Shown here: positions 1 to 6,002 of the stretch, one piece after another
Position numbering within the stretch: position 1 is the first letter of the stretch
Layout: each line of letters begins with the position of its first letter
Source of the DNA: Pectobacterium brasiliense
GTDB lineage: Bacteria > Pseudomonadota > Gammaproteobacteria > Enterobacterales > Enterobacteriaceae
Assembly: GCF_016950255.1 (NCBI RefSeq)
Contig: NZ_JACGFN010000006.1
Coordinates: 1 to 6,002, forward strand
Reading direction: 5' to 3'
DNA length: 6,002 nucleotides
Translations under genes and position numbers: made by a program
The notes under the pieces: model-generated
Databases searched by the model: none
What the model was told of the DNA's origin: nothing
What the model saw: the letters and a program-made list of their open reading frames with translations, nothing else

Positions 1-853
1 TAGTTTAACGGCTTTCACGACGCGTGGTAGGCTTCTGCCTCGGGTTTCACACACATCGCATGGCAGATTGCGGCCAATCAGTGCGCGATAACCGAAGGCA
101 CCCAGGACAGGCACCGATAATGGGGCCGAGACAGGAACCAGGAAAGTAAGGAAATTTCGCGTGCGCCGGTGAAGGCCACGTTGCCCCAGCCCGCCAGGAA
201 AAGCGAACAGCTTAGGACCAAAGTCACGCGCCGGGTTAAGGGCGGAAGCCGGTCAGTGGTCCCATCGACGCACCGATAACAGCAATCAGAATACCGATCA
301 GCAGGGGAGCGAGTGGCCCCGCCGTGGGATACCGTTGCCGTCGTCGGTCAGCCGCCAGAATCAGGCACATCAGGATGGCAGTGATGACGGTTTCAACCAG
401 CAGCGCCTGCATGACGGAAATGTGTGGGTTCGGATACGTTGAGAAAATGCCCGCTAAATTCAGGCTCTCCGTACTGCCGCGCACCATATTGTTGGTTTGT
501 TCAAAATCCACAAACAGATTGTAATACAGCCCGTAGACCAGTGCGGCGGCACAAAATGCCCCCGCAATCTGCGCCACAATGTAAGGCACCACTTTGCGTC
601 CATCGAAGCAGGCAAACAGCCACAGGGCGATAGTGACGGCTGGGTTGAGGTGAGCGCCGGAAATGGCAGCAGTCAGATAGATTGCCATCGCAACCCCCAG
701 ACCCCAAATGATGCTGATCTCCCACTGTCCGAAGCTGGCTCCCGCCAGTTTCAAGGCGGCGACACAGCCGACACCGAAGAAAATCAGCAGGCCAGTGCCG
801 AGAAATTCGGCGATACACTGGCCTTTTAGCGTTGAACGTTCTGCTTGGCTCAT
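1..853 (-). CDS. glpF: Glycerol uptake facilitator GlpF (aquaglyceroporin), frame broken by indels, stop outside window
   Basis: GlpF is an inner-membrane channel of the MIP family that lets glycerol diffuse into the cell for phosphorylation by GlpK, whose gene usually lies just downstream (off the left edge here). The ATG at 853 follows an AGGA ribosome site. Residues 1-166 read cleanly: Trp50 of the selectivity filter, the first NPA motif at 70-72 (SGAHLNPAVTIALWLF), and FDFEQ-like and FSTYPNPH segments as in E. coli. Residues 167-179 are a short out-of-frame patch where LTDDGNGIPRG is expected. The frame returns through GPLAPLLIG and MGPLTGF and then stops at 236. Beyond that stop the homology continues in shifting frames: the second NPA (LNPARDFGPK), LFAFLAGWGN, GAFGYRALIGRNLPCDVCE, ending KAVKL at the window edge. 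I count about nine indels, mostly extra bases in short homopolymers. The gene is probably intact in the organism and miscalled here; real decay is less likely. Family identity is very secure. Confidence 0.93.
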
Positions 854-950
854 ATTTTTTTCCTGCTGGGTAACGTACAGAGTGGTAGGTCTAAGGATAC
901 CGTGGGGGCATCCTCTGTTTTAAATGTATTTATGATGTGAATTTATCGTT

Positions 951-970
951 AATGCTCGAAAACGAGAAAT
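951..970. promoter_or_regulatory. Candidate GlpR operator upstream of glpF
   Basis: The site AATGCTCGAAAACGAGAAAT resembles the E. coli GlpR operator form ATGTTCG-WTAW-CGAACAT: an inverted CTCG/CGAG pair (955-958 and 963-966) around an AAAA centre with AT flanks. Further TATCG-type half-sites lie on both sides, at about 944-948 and 970-975, as expected for tandem GlpR binding. It sits about 100 bases before the glpF start. GlpR represses glycerol genes until glycerol-3-phosphate is present. The match is partial, so this is a plausible rather than secure call. Confidence 0.4.
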
Positions 971-1161
971 ATCGAAATTAAAATGTGTGTTGTGCGTCAA
1001 GAAAATGAGCGTATTCGCTTATAAAATGACTCGCAGTGACTTTTCGCCCACGATTGATAGTAACGCTCAGGTTAAATTTATTAACACAATTGGAGTAATG
1101 GGGAAGCGAACAGGAGTAGTTTTCAGTTTACGCCGCTCATGTTTCCGTTTCGGCTGTCCGT

Positions 1162-1199
1162 TTTTTCAGTTTGTACTGCCTATTTTTCAGTTTGTACTG
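1162..1199. repeat. Perfect tandem 17-bp repeat, 21-bp period, each with a CAGT-N4-ACTG inverted repeat
   Basis: TTTTTCAGTTTGTACTG occurs at 1162-1178 and again without a mismatch at 1183-1199, a period of 21 bp or two helical turns. Each copy contains the inverted repeat CAGT-ttgt-ACTG. A degenerate third copy, TTTTCAGTTTAC, begins at 1120, about two periods upstream. The repeats lie about 50-90 bases upstream of the zapB -35. Helical phasing plus internal dyads suggests paired binding sites for a dimeric regulator; I do not recognise the consensus. Confidence 0.7.
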
Positions 1200-1250
1200 A
1201 TAGTGTTACGTAAGAAAAGCTGCCACACTCGCGTAGTGGGGGATGTGCGC

Positions 1251-1279
1251 TAGACAGGTGGCGGTTGGCTACATACAAT
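1251..1279 (+). promoter_or_regulatory. Predicted sigma70 promoter of zapB
   Basis: TAGACA (1251-1256) and TACAAT (1274-1279) each match the sigma70 boxes at five of six positions and are separated by exactly 17 bases. The start of transcription would be near 1286, giving a leader of about 137 nt before zapB. A small hairpin, ACACC-GTTG-GGTGT, lies in that leader at 1342-1355. It is the best promoter I see on this strand between glpF and zapB. Confidence 0.55.
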
Positions 1280-1423
1280 TTCGCTATGGTCTATCTTGCC
1301 AGCCGTCCCGCGGTCAGGATTATGTTTACGGGCGGATGGCGACACCGTTGGGTGTTGGTTACAGAGTCCGAAAGCCAGCGTTAACCGATCTTTGCCTTGT
1401 TGCGATTAAAAGGGGTTTGAAGA

Positions 1424-1663
1424 ATGTCATTTGAAGTGTTTGAAAAGCTGGAAGCGAAAGTTCAGCAGGCGATTGATACCATCACGCTGTTGCAAATGGA
1501 AATTGAAGAGCTGAAAGAGCAGAACAACGCGTTGTCGCAGGATGTGCAGGCGGCAGCGGGTTCACGTGAAGCGCTGGTGCGCGAGAACGAGCAGTTGAAA
1601 GAAGAACAAGTGGTATGGCAAGAACGCCTGCGCGCGCTGTTAGGCAAAATGGAAGAAGTCTAA
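1424..1663 (+). CDS. zapB: Cell division protein ZapB
   Basis: ZapB is a small cytoplasmic coiled-coil protein that joins the Z-ring through ZapA, helps FtsZ filaments bundle and links the ring to the chromosome terminus via MatP. The 79 residues start [19 protein letters not shown] and end [12 protein letters not shown], almost the same as the 81-residue E. coli protein, which has two more residues at its N-terminus. The whole chain is heptad-rich ([18 protein letters not shown], then [10 protein letters not shown]), as expected for one continuous antiparallel coiled coil. The ATG at 1424 is preceded by AAGGGG at 1410-1415 with an 8-base spacing. The gene is monocistronic: divergent from glpF, convergent with rraA, and closed by the shared terminator at 1713-1739. 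Confidence 0.96.
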   Translation: MSFEVFEKLEAKVQQAIDTITLLQMEIEELKEQNNALSQDVQAAAGSREALVRENEQLKEEQVVWQERLRALLGKMEEV

Positions 1664-1673
1664 TAGGACTTGC

Positions 1674-1709
1674 TGGCTCAGACGAAGGAACGGCTTATCG
1701 ATTGAGCCA
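1674..1709. repeat. Inverted repeat between zapB and the terminator
   Basis: TGGCTCA at 1674-1680 pairs perfectly with TGAGCCA at 1703-1709 across a 22-base loop. It starts 10 bases after the zapB stop and sits directly before the main terminator hairpin. It has no T tract of its own, so it may stabilise the 3' end of zapB mRNA. The pairing is seen directly; the role is inference. Confidence 0.5.
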
Positions 1710-1712
1710 AAT

Positions 1713-1739
1713 AAAAAAGGGCGTCTATCGCCCTTTTTT
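1713..1739. terminator. Bidirectional rho-independent terminator for zapB and rraA
   Basis: AAAAAAGGGCG (1713-1723) and CGCCCTTTTTT (1729-1739) form a perfect 11-bp stem around the loop TCTAT. The hairpin has an A run before it and a T run after it on both strands. It can therefore end zapB transcripts going right and rraA transcripts going left; rraA stops 43 bases away at 1782. Confidence 0.93.
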
Positions 1740-1781
1740 GTGCTGATGTCACCGCAATAAAAACGCGGGAATTCAACGATA

Positions 1782-2320
<539 letters not shown>

Positions 2321-2332
2321 TGTTGGCAAAAT

Positions 2333-2370
2333 CATCAAATGTTAACTTGATGCGTATCAGTAAATACGCA
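2333..2370. repeat. Two overlapping inverted repeats downstream of menA, upstream of the rraA -35
   Basis: CATCAA (2333-2338) pairs with TTGATG (2347-2352) around ATGTTAAC. TGCGTAT (2351-2357) pairs with ATACGCA (2364-2370) around a 6-base loop. The two share bases 2351-2352. The second could form a hairpin at the 3' end of menA mRNA, though no T run follows. The first ends four bases before the rraA -35 and could bind a regulator. Confidence 0.4.
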
Positions 2371-2401
2371 CCACTTTTCGCCCGCGCTCACTTTACCCGC
2401 A

Positions 2402-3319
2402 CTAACTCAATATCACGCCAACGGCGAACAGAATGTTGGTCAGCAGCGCGCCTTTCACCGTTTTTTCCAGCATCGGACGCATACTGAATGCGCTGGTTTC
2501 ACGCAGCACATAGCGCGCCTGCTGAATCAGCAACGGGAGCGCCAGAATAAAGAGCCAGCCCGCCAGGCTGTGCAGATAAAACGTGGCAAACAGACCGAGA
2601 CAAACCGGTGCCAGCAACAGCAGCATCGTGTGATAGAAGCGCGCTTTTTCCGCACCAAGACGTACTGCCAGCGTGTTCTTTCCGCTGATGCGATCGTTGT
2701 CGATATCGCGCAGGTTGTTGATGTTCAGCACCGCCGTCGCCAACAGACCGCAGGCCGTCGCAGGCAGCATCACGATGCTGTCGAAATGGCCGGTTTGCAG
2801 ATAATACGACCCCGCGACGCTGAGCCAGCCGAAAAAGATCAGCACTGAGATATCGCCGAGTCCGATATAGCCGTAGGGCTTGTTACCGACGGTATAGGTG
2901 ATGGCGGCGAAAATCGCCAGCAGCCCCAGAATCAGGAAACCAAAGATATCCGCTGGCTTTTCACACGCCAGAATCACCAAGCTCACGCCGGAAATGATGG
3001 TGAGCACCACGGTCACGATTAGCGCATTGCGCAGCTGCGTCAGCGTAATCGCCCCGGTCTGGATGCCGCGCAACGGCCCGATGCGTTCCTCGGTATCGCT
3101 GCCTTTTATCGCATCCCCATAGTCGTTCGCCAGATTGGAAAGGATTTGCAGCAGTCCGGCGGTTAACAACGCCAGTAATGCTACGCCCGGTTTAAAGCTG
3201 CTATGCCAGCTCGCGATCGCCGAGCCGGTGACGATGGACGCAAAAGCTAATGGCAACGTCTTTGGACGCAGGCTATCCAGCCAGGCTTTGGTTTTGCTGC
3301 TATGGGTCGATAAGGTCAT
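2402..3319 (-). CDS. menA: 1,4-dihydroxy-2-naphthoate polyprenyltransferase MenA
   Basis: MenA is an inner-membrane UbiA-family enzyme that attaches the polyprenyl (octaprenyl) chain to 1,4-dihydroxy-2-naphthoate, giving demethylmenaquinone for anaerobic respiration. From the ATG at 3319 it has 305 residues, close to the 308 of E. coli. The start gives MTLSTHSSKTKAWLDSLRPK, which aligns with E. coli ...TQAWLESLRPKTLP. The two Asp-rich prenyl-diphosphate/Mg2+ motifs are present: NDYGDAIKGSD at 65-75 and NNLRDIDNDRISGKN at 201-215. YTVGNKPYGYIGLGDISV follows in the expected place, and several hydrophobic helices span the rest. The frame stays open to 3430, but that longer start lies inside the hslU terminator hairpin. 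A TATAAA on the minus strand at 3365-3370 may be the -10 of its promoter, without a good -35. The ribosome site is weak (GAAG). Confidence 0.95.
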   Translation of the reverse strand: MTLSTHSSKTKAWLDSLRPKTLPLAFASIVTGSAIASWHSSFKPGVALLALLTAGLLQILSNLANDYGDAIKGSDTEERIGPLRGIQTGAITLTQLRNALIVTVVLTIISGVSLVILACEKPADIFGFLILGLLAIFAAITYTVGNKPYGYIGLGDISVLIFFGWLSVAGSYYLQTGHFDSIVMLPATACGLLATAVLNINNLRDIDNDRISGKNTLAVRLGAEKARFYHTMLLLLAPVCLGLFATFYLHSLAGWLFILALPLLIQQARYVLRETSAFSMRPMLEKTVKGALLTNILFAVGVILS

Positions 3320-3400
3320 GGTGTGCTTCAATTTTATTGACGATTCAATTGCGTGAATCATCCGTTTATAAACAAGAAAAGTCAGTGATGGCGGCGTCAG

Positions 3401-3433
3401 AAACAAAAGTGGGAGGCCAACGCCTCCCACTTT
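3401..3433 (-). terminator. Rho-independent terminator of the hslVU operon
   Basis: AAAGTGGGAGGC (3406-3417) and GCCTCCCACTTT (3422-3433) form a perfect 12-bp stem with a 4-base loop. On the minus strand it is followed by TTTTGTTT (3401-3408, overlapping the stem end). It lies 30 bases after the hslU stop. A second small inverted repeat, ATCCG/CGGAT at 3449-3453 and 3460-3464, touches the hslU stop codon. Confidence 0.92.
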
Positions 3434-3463
3434 ATCGTTAATCGTGCGATCCGCGAAAACGGA

Positions 3464-4795
3464 TTATAAGATAAATCGACTCAGATCTTCATCTGCTACT
3501 AATTCATCCAGATGATTACGTACGTAATCTGCGTCAATGGTAACGCTTTGACCGTTCATTTCGCTGGCGTCGTAAGACACGTCTTCGATCAAACGCTCCA
3601 TCACGGTATGCAGACGGCGTGCGCCGATATTTTCGGTGCTTTCGTTGACCTGCCAGGCGGCTTCGGCAATACGGCGGATACCATCGGCGGTGAACGAAAT
3701 ATTTACGCCTTCTGTCGCCATCAGCGCTTTGTACTGCTCGGTCAGCGAGGCGCTCGGTTCGGTCAGGATGCGCTCGAAATCTTCCGTGGTCAGCGCCTGC
3801 AACTCTACGCGAATCGGCAGACGCCCCTGCAATTCTGGAATCAGATCGGACGGGCTGGCAACCTGGAACGCACCGGACGCGATAAACAGGATGTGGTCAG
3901 TTTTGACCATGCCGTGTTTGGTGGACACGGTGCAACCTTCAACCAGCGGCAGCAGGTCGCGCTGAACGCCTTCACGGGACACATCCGGGCCGGAGCTTTC
4001 GCCACGCTTACAGATTTTGTCGATCTCATCGATGAACACGATACCGTGTTGCTCAACGGCTTCAATCGCCTGCTGTTTCAGCTCTTCCGGGTTCACCAGC
4101 TTGGCGGCTTCTTCTTCTATCAGCAGCTTGAAGGCATCTTTAATTTTGACCTTACGGGCTTTCTGCTTCTGTCCTGCCAGATTCTGGAACATGGACTGGA
4201 GCTGGTTGGTCATTTCTTCCATGCCTGGAGGAGCCATGATCTCTACGCCAACGGGGGCGGCTGCCAGATCGATCTCGATCTCTTTGTCGTCCAACTGGCC
4301 TTCACGCAGTTTCTTGCGGAATGCCTGACGTGCAGCGGAAGGTTCCTGCGTGCTTTCTGATTGTCCCCAGTTGTTTTTCGCCGGAGGAATCAGTACATCC
4401 AGAATGCGGTCTTCCGCCATCTCTTCCGCACGGAAGCGGTTTTTTTCGATGGACTGAAGGCGCACCATTTTGATCGCGGAATCCGTCAGATCGCGGATGA
4501 TGGAGTCAACTTCTTTACCTACGTAGCCCACTTCGGTGAATTTAGTGGCTTCCACTTTGATGAACGGCGCATTGGCGAGCTTCGCCAGACGGCGAGCGAT
4601 TTCGGTTTTACCGACGCCGGTCGGACCGATCATGAGAATATTTTTAGGCGTCACTTCATGACGAAGTGCTTCGTCCAACTGCATGCGGCGCCAGCGGTTA
4701 CGCAGCGCGATGGAAACAGCGCGTTTCGCTTTATGCTGGCCGATGATATAGCTGTCGAGTTCGCTGACTATCTCGCGCGGGGTCATTTCAGACAT
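3464..4795 (-). CDS. hslU: ATP-dependent protease ATPase subunit HslU (ClpY)
   Basis: HslU is the AAA+ unfoldase ring that docks on HslV, unfolds substrates such as SulA and RpoH, and feeds them in for degradation. The 443 residues equal the E. coli length. Walker A GPTGVGKT is at 57-64, the pore loop GYVG at 90-93, Walker B IVFIDE at 252-257, an arginine-finger region ([12 protein letters not shown]) at 321-332 and sensor-2 GARRLH at 391-396. The intermediate I domain covers roughly 110-240. The C-terminal DLSRFIL is the tail that inserts between HslV subunits to activate them. The ATG at 4795 lies 9 bases after the hslV stop. Its ribosome site AAGGA overlaps that stop codon (TAAGGATC), which indicates translational coupling. 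No frame defects are seen. Confidence 0.98.
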   Translation of the reverse strand: MSEMTPREIVSELDSYIIGQHKAKRAVSIALRNRWRRMQLDEALRHEVTPKNILMIGPTGVGKTEIARRLAKLANAPFIKVEATKFTEVGYVGKEVDSIIRDLTDSAIKMVRLQSIEKNRFRAEEMAEDRILDVLIPPAKNNWGQSESTQEPSAARQAFRKKLREGQLDDKEIEIDLAAAPVGVEIMAPPGMEEMTNQLQSMFQNLAGQKQKARKVKIKDAFKLLIEEEAAKLVNPEELKQQAIEAVEQHGIVFIDEIDKICKRGESSGPDVSREGVQRDLLPLVEGCTVSTKHGMVKTDHILFIASGAFQVASPSDLIPELQGRLPIRVELQALTTEDFERILTEPSASLTEQYKALMATEGVNISFTADGIRRIAEAAWQVNESTENIGARRLHTVMERLIEDVSYDASEMNGQSVTIDADYVRNHLDELVADEDLSRFIL

Positions 4796-4804
4796 AGTTG
4801 ATCC

Positions 4805-5335
4805 TTACGCCTTGGAGGCTAATTCTTCTATCGTGTGGAACTGGTTGGTGTAGATACAGATGTCGCCAGCAATCCCCAGAGATTTCTCGACGATATCACG
4901 CGCACCCAGCTCGGTGTTTTCCAGTAAAGCACGCGCGGCAGCCTGTGCATAAGGACCGCCGGAACCAATCGCGATCAGATCGTTTTCAGGCTGCACGACA
5001 TCACCATTACCGGTAATGATCAGCGAGGCATTTTCGTCCGCAACGGCTAACAGGGCTTCCAGCTTGCGTAGCATACGGTCAGTACGCCAGTCTTTCGCCA
5101 GCTCGACGGCAGCTTTCACCAGATGACCCTGATGTAATTCCAGCTTGCGCTCAAAAAGCTCAAAAAGGGTGAAGGCATCCGCCGTGCCGCCTGCGAAACC
5201 GGCGATGACGCGGTCATGGTAGAGACGACGCACTTTACGCACGTTGCCTTTCATCACGGTGTTGCCCAGAGTGGCTTGTCCATCACCGCCAATGACCACC
5301 TGGCCGTTGCGGCGTACGCTTACAATTGTTGTCAC
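4805..5335 (-). CDS. hslV: ATP-dependent protease proteolytic subunit HslV (ClpQ), GTG start
   Basis: HslV is the threonine peptidase of the bacterial proteasome-like HslUV complex, a double hexameric ring in the cytoplasm. The 176 residues equal the E. coli length and are nearly identical. After removal of the initiator Met, Thr2 becomes the N-terminal nucleophile ([10 protein letters not shown]). Lys34 in NVRKVRRLY is the matching catalytic lysine, GFAGGTADA lies at 46-54 and GSGGPYA at 124-130. The start codon is GTG at 5335, set by the requirement for N-terminal Thr and by a GGGGA ribosome site 7 bases upstream (within 5344-5348). It is the first gene of the hslVU operon, read from the sigma32 promoter at 5394-5423 through a structured leader of about 54 nt. 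Confidence 0.98.
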   Translation of the reverse strand: MTTIVSVRRNGQVVIGGDGQATLGNTVMKGNVRKVRRLYHDRVIAGFAGGTADAFTLFELFERKLELHQGHLVKAAVELAKDWRTDRMLRKLEALLAVADENASLIITGNGDVVQPENDLIAIGSGGPYAQAAARALLENTELGARDIVEKSLGIAGDICIYTNQFHTIEELASKA

Positions 5336-5353
5336 GAGTCAGTCCCCGTTTGA

Positions 5354-5380
5354 AGAAAAAGATCCCCGCATGATTCGGGG
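5354..5380 (-). promoter_or_regulatory. hslVU 5' leader stem-loop followed by a U-rich run
   Basis: On the minus strand CCCCG (5376-5380) pairs with CGGGG (5364-5368) around a 7-base loop, and TCTTTTTCT follows (5354-5362). By shape it is a short rho-independent terminator and could end ftsN transcripts. But it lies about 10 bases after the predicted heat-shock start, and E. coli hslVU mRNA carries a 5' leader stem-loop reported to stabilise the message. I favour the leader-element reading, with partial termination of ftsN readthrough also possible. Confidence 0.6.
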
Positions 5381-5391
5381 CACATTTGAAG

Positions 5392-6002
5392 TTATAGATG
5401 GGGGAAGGCGTGGGGTTTTTCAACCCCGCTGGCAAGAGGAATACAGTTTGATGCGCCCGCGCCCTTAAGACGTTGGATCATGCTATCTGCGGCAGCACGG
5501 TTGTTATAAGGCCCAAGCATAATACGGTTCCAGCCGCCGTTAGAGGTGATGCGGCTTTCGATACGGCAAACGCCAGCTGTGCTCTGACCGATTCGGCAGG
5601 ATCCATGGTTTTGAAGGAGCCACATTGGATCGCCCAGCGCTGGGTTTTCTCGGCTTTTGGCGCTTCAGGCTGTTTGACCGGCTGTTGCTTTCGGTGCTTC
5701 CTGTTTTGCTGCTTCATGTCTCGGCACAACAGGTGGTCGTTTGCGTGACCGCAGGTGCGCGTGTGGCGGGTTGCGTTGTTACGAACAGGCGGCTGCTGCA
5801 TCGATTGGGTCGGCGGCTTGATTGTCACCTGAGAGCGCGGAACCTGCGTCTGGTCGTTATACGGCACTTCGGAAAGCTGCGTTGGCTGACGACGCATATC
5901 AGACTGCATCTGTTCCAGCAGCTGGCGCTGTTCGTTCCGTCAACTGCACTGGCGACTGAATTCGCCACCCGCGGAAGGCTCCGTTGGCGTCCGTGACGCC
6001 CA
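5392..6002 (-). CDS. ftsN: Cell division protein FtsN, 5' end off the window, frame broken by indels
   Basis: FtsN is a bitopic inner-membrane divisome protein that triggers septal peptidoglycan synthesis through FtsA and FtsQLB; its SPOR domain binds denuded glycan at the septum. The N-terminal anchor lies off the right edge. The window holds the linker, with EQRQLLEQMQSDMRRQPTQL, close to the E. coli LLEQMQADMRQQPTQL, then a Pro/Gln/Lys-rich stretch and the C-terminal SPOR domain. SPOR starts at QRWAIQCGSFKTMDPAESVR (about 5640) and ends ASNCIPLASG (about 5428), with a frame change near 5564 where one G seems missing before IESRITSNGGWNR. Other shifts fall near 5933-5960 and within about 5680-5790. 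As read, the frame ends at 5392 with SGVEKPHAFPHL. One more G in the run at 5424-5427 would give SGG-stop, like E. coli AAGG-stop. Sequencing error is the likeliest cause. Confidence 0.9.
5394..5423 (-). promoter_or_regulatory. Sigma32 (RpoH) heat-shock promoter of hslVU
   Basis: On the minus strand TTGAAA (5418-5423) is followed, after 14 bases, by CCCCATCTAT (5394-5403). This is close to the sigma32 consensus TTGAAA-N12-14-CCCCAT. The predicted start is near 5388. The promoter overlaps the end of ftsN. This agrees with hslVU being a heat-shock operon in E. coli, where as I recall the promoter has the same two boxes. The -35 lies inside a palindrome, GGGGTT-ttTC-AACCCC (5412-5427, plus strand), which in ftsN mRNA would be a 6-bp hairpin with a GAAA tetraloop. 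Confidence 0.87.

Larger units (their letters stand above)
854..1423. other. Divergent glpF-zapB intergenic region
   Basis: These 570 bases contain no convincing gene. From the glpF side they hold an AT-rich stretch with a GlpR-like operator (951-970), a TGTGA half-site at 936-940 that could be one arm of a CRP site, and a near-palindrome GTTAA-ATTTA-TTAAC at 1071-1085. Further right come the tandem repeat at 1162-1199, the zapB promoter at 1251-1279 and its long leader. Open frames at 987-1253 and 1243-1434 have no good ribosome site and resemble nothing I know. I could not place a convincing -35/-10 pair for glpF. That would fit a CRP-dependent promoter, which is how glpFK is controlled in E. 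coli. Confidence 0.6.

Noticed and set aside
1098..1253. A possible 51-residue membrane peptide (CPFFQFVLPIFQFVLIVLRKK) read through the tandem repeat
   Set aside because: The hydrophobic repeat is simply the translated 21-bp DNA repeat, the GGAG lies only two bases from the ATG, and no promoter or homology supports it.
1243..1434. A 63-codon frame ending just inside zapB
   Set aside because: It has no ribosome site, covers the predicted promoter and leader, and its composition does not look coding.
3320..3430. A longer menA reading frame starting at 3430 (37 extra N-terminal residues)
   Set aside because: The extension lies in the hslU terminator hairpin, lacks a ribosome site and has no counterpart in MenA proteins. 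The start at 3319 gives a product of normal length.
3512..4360. A long open frame opposite hslU (282 codons)
   Set aside because: It is antisense to the fully conserved HslU and arises from its codon bias; it has no recognisable domain.
5354..5380. The CCCCG/CGGGG hairpin as nothing more than the ftsN terminator
   Set aside because: Its stem has only 5 bp, and it lies downstream of the strong sigma32 promoter, inside the hslVU leader, so a pure terminator there would block the operon it precedes.

Overview
The window is a housekeeping segment of an enterobacterial chromosome with the order glpF < | > zapB | < rraA < menA < hslU < hslV < ftsN. This is the synteny of the E. coli glpFK-to-ftsN region. 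HslU, HslV, RraA and ZapB are near-identical to the E. coli proteins as I remember them, while MenA, GlpF and the FtsN linker are more diverged. That suggests a soft-rot type enterobacterium such as Pectobacterium or a close relative. The genus is an inference from remembered sequences, not a search result.

Left part (1-1423): glpF, the glycerol facilitator, runs leftwards from 853 and its last codons reach the window edge. A 570-base divergent region separates it from zapB. That region holds a GlpR-like operator near glpF, a perfect tandem 17-bp repeat, and a good sigma70-type promoter that predicts a leader of about 137 nt for zapB. Middle (1424-3319): zapB converges on rraA, and the two share a perfect bidirectional terminator. 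rraA has its own promoter, with an inverted repeat around the -10. menA lies upstream of rraA on the same strand. Right part (3401-6002): the hslVU heat-shock protease operon ends in a strong terminator and starts from a near-consensus sigma32 promoter placed at the 3' end of ftsN. ftsN runs off the right edge.

The roles are independent but all core: glycerol uptake (GlpF), Z-ring and divisome function (ZapB, FtsN), RNase E inhibition (RraA), menaquinone synthesis (MenA) and ATP-dependent proteolysis (HslUV).

The main oddity is technical. Both outer genes carry many single-base indels (glpF about 105-355, ftsN about 5424-5960), while everything between is clean. This pattern fits low-quality ends of a short draft contig better than gene decay. 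I see no mobile element, CRISPR array, RNA gene or accessory system, and I do not think the window holds an undescribed system. The most interesting biology is regulatory: the hslVU leader, the rraA promoter palindrome and the tandem repeat upstream of zapB.
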